Source: Finegoldia magna
GTDB lineage: Bacteria; Bacillota; Clostridia; Tissierellales; Peptoniphilaceae
Reading direction: 5' to 3'
DNA: 64,000 nucleotides
Assembly: GCF_003182075.1 (NCBI RefSeq)
Contig: NZ_QGTH01000002.1
Span: 1 to 64,000, forward strand
The position numbers were made by a program, and so were the translations under genes. Below are positions 63,333 through 64,000 of the stretch, one piece after another. Under the pieces are notes generated by a model, which was not told where the DNA came from, did no database searches, and saw only the letters and a program-made list of their open reading frames with translations. How positions within the stretch are numbered: position 1 is the first letter of the stretch; each line of letters begins with the position of its first letter.

Positions 63333-63999
63333 TTTTCATATCCTTTCTAAGTTTCATTTCAAAAACAGCACATTGTATAAGTGCAATAATCAACATACTA
63401 ACACCAGCAAATATAGACCATTTTGCTATTTCCGCCGTATCCAATGGGAATCCTGCATCTTTTAAAGTAGTTTGCATTAAAAGTACACCAGATGCCAATG
63501 GAAATATATTTTGTCCGTAGAAGTTACCATAGTTTTCTACAGCAGCAGCAAGACCTTTTAATTCATCAAGTCTTACTTCTGTCAAATCAACTTTCTTTCT
63601 TGCAGCACCTTCTGCCATTGGTAAAATCAATGGACGTATAAATTGAACGTGTCCACCAAGTCTTAAAGAAAAAGCAGCTGCTATCCATCTAATGAATAAG
63701 TAAATCCATAAAACTGAAGCTGCGCTAGCCATTTTAAATTTCGATATAAAATCTCTAGCCTTTTCCTTTAGTCCGTATCGTTCCATAATCGCGATAACAG
63801 GGAATGAAATCAAGAACAAACTCATCAGTCTATTATTAACAAATCCCTCTCCCATAATTTTCAAAGTGCCCGTTAATCCAAGACCTCCCGCAAGACCTGT
63901 AACAAGACCTGCCAAGAGAACTATTCCCAAAACATCTAGTTTTAGTGCGAATCCAACGACAATAATTAATATTCCTATGAAAACTAAATATTCTCCCAT
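63325..63999 (-). CDS. DUF969 membrane protein
   Basis: The 224-residue protein has about five hydrophobic segments, starting GEYLVFIGILIIVVGFALKL, with the conserved RLGGHVQFIRPLILPMAEGAA. The start at 63999 fits the family's normal N-terminus, so it seems complete although it touches the window edge; its ribosome binding site is outside. It is the first visible gene of the DUF969-DUF979-pcp unit. Confidence 0.8.
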   Translation of the reverse strand: MGEYLVFIGILIIVVGFALKLDVLGIVLLAGLVTGLAGGLGLTGTLKIMGEGFVNNRLMSLFLISFPVIAIMERYGLKEKARDFISKFKMASAASVLWIYLFIRWIAAAFSLRLGGHVQFIRPLILPMAEGAARKKVDLTEVRLDELKGLAAAVENYGNFYGQNIFPLASGVLLMQTTLKDAGFPLDTAEIAKWSIFAGVSMLIIALIQCAVFEMKLRKDMKNA

Positions 64000-64000
64000 A

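Noticed and set aside
62464-63465. A 333-codon open frame on the plus strand
   Set aside because: It is antisense to DUF979 and part of DUF969, both of which have strong family matches; its protein is low-complexity and it has no ribosome binding site.
1-64000. CRISPR array, prophage, rRNA or tRNA genes
   Set aside because: I saw no regularly spaced repeats, no phage structural genes and no rRNA or tRNA-like sequences on either strand.

Overview
The window is a compact, AT-rich chromosomal segment of an anaerobic, low-GC Gram-positive bacterium. Pyruvate:ferredoxin oxidoreductase, the hybrid-cluster protein Hcp, T-box control, an L21 leader, Prp-type L27 processing and three wall proteins with cell-wall-binding repeat type 2 (CWB2) point to the Tissierellia. 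Finegoldia magna or a close relative is my best guess, from recognition rather than from a search. I see no rRNA, tRNA, CRISPR array or prophage. The only obvious mobile DNA is the end of an IS3-like element at the left edge.

Layout. 1-2.5 kb: IS edge, hcp and a Crp/Fnr regulator. 2.6-7.2 kb: a polysaccharide polymerase/ligase-like membrane protein, a 2-hydroxyacid dehydrogenase, a PHP phosphatase and deoC-deoD. 7.4-11 kb: hibernation factor and a copper operon (copA-copZ-csoR), whose promoter shares its -35 region with divergent pncB. 11-19.6 kb: nucleotide, RNA and sugar enzymes (pncB, apt, CorC-like protein, RNase H, amylase, rlmB, yacP, udp) and a tryptophan T-box in front of trpP. 20-25.9 kb: an unusual operon of three acyl-CoA dehydrogenase paralogues, a PhnD-like protein without a signal peptide, a MetE-like protein and an OsmC-like protein. 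26-31 kb: nifJ and hprK.

31-48 kb holds three secreted CWB2 proteins with different wall-active ends (3D, NlpC/P60, GH25), each preceded by a WalR-like TGTAAC-N5-TGTAAC site. The same stretch has lipoproteins, a GntR/membrane pair, a thiazole-salvage operon (thiW-thiM-thiE), uvrC, pepP and ychF. 48-51.5 kb is the obgE-yhbY-nadD-yqeK-rsfS-ridA operon and 51.6-52.7 kb the L21-Prp-L27 operon. 52.7-61.5 kb is one long shape operon (NusG-II protein, Gx transporter, radC, mreB, mreC, mreD, mrdA, a MinD-like protein without a P-loop, RNase G). 61.7-64 kb is pcp with the DUF979/DUF969 membrane pair.

The most interesting signals are: (1) three dispersed intergenic copies of a ~170-190 nt extended-hairpin element whose stems differ in sequence but keep pairing, while loops and internal segments are conserved, and which are followed by terminators or T-runs in the same orientation, so probably an undescribed structured RNA; (2) a MinD pseudo-ATPase that keeps the MinD body and C-terminal amphipathic helix but has lost the Walker A loop and MinC; (3) the three-dehydrogenase operon, which looks like an uncharacterised pathway.
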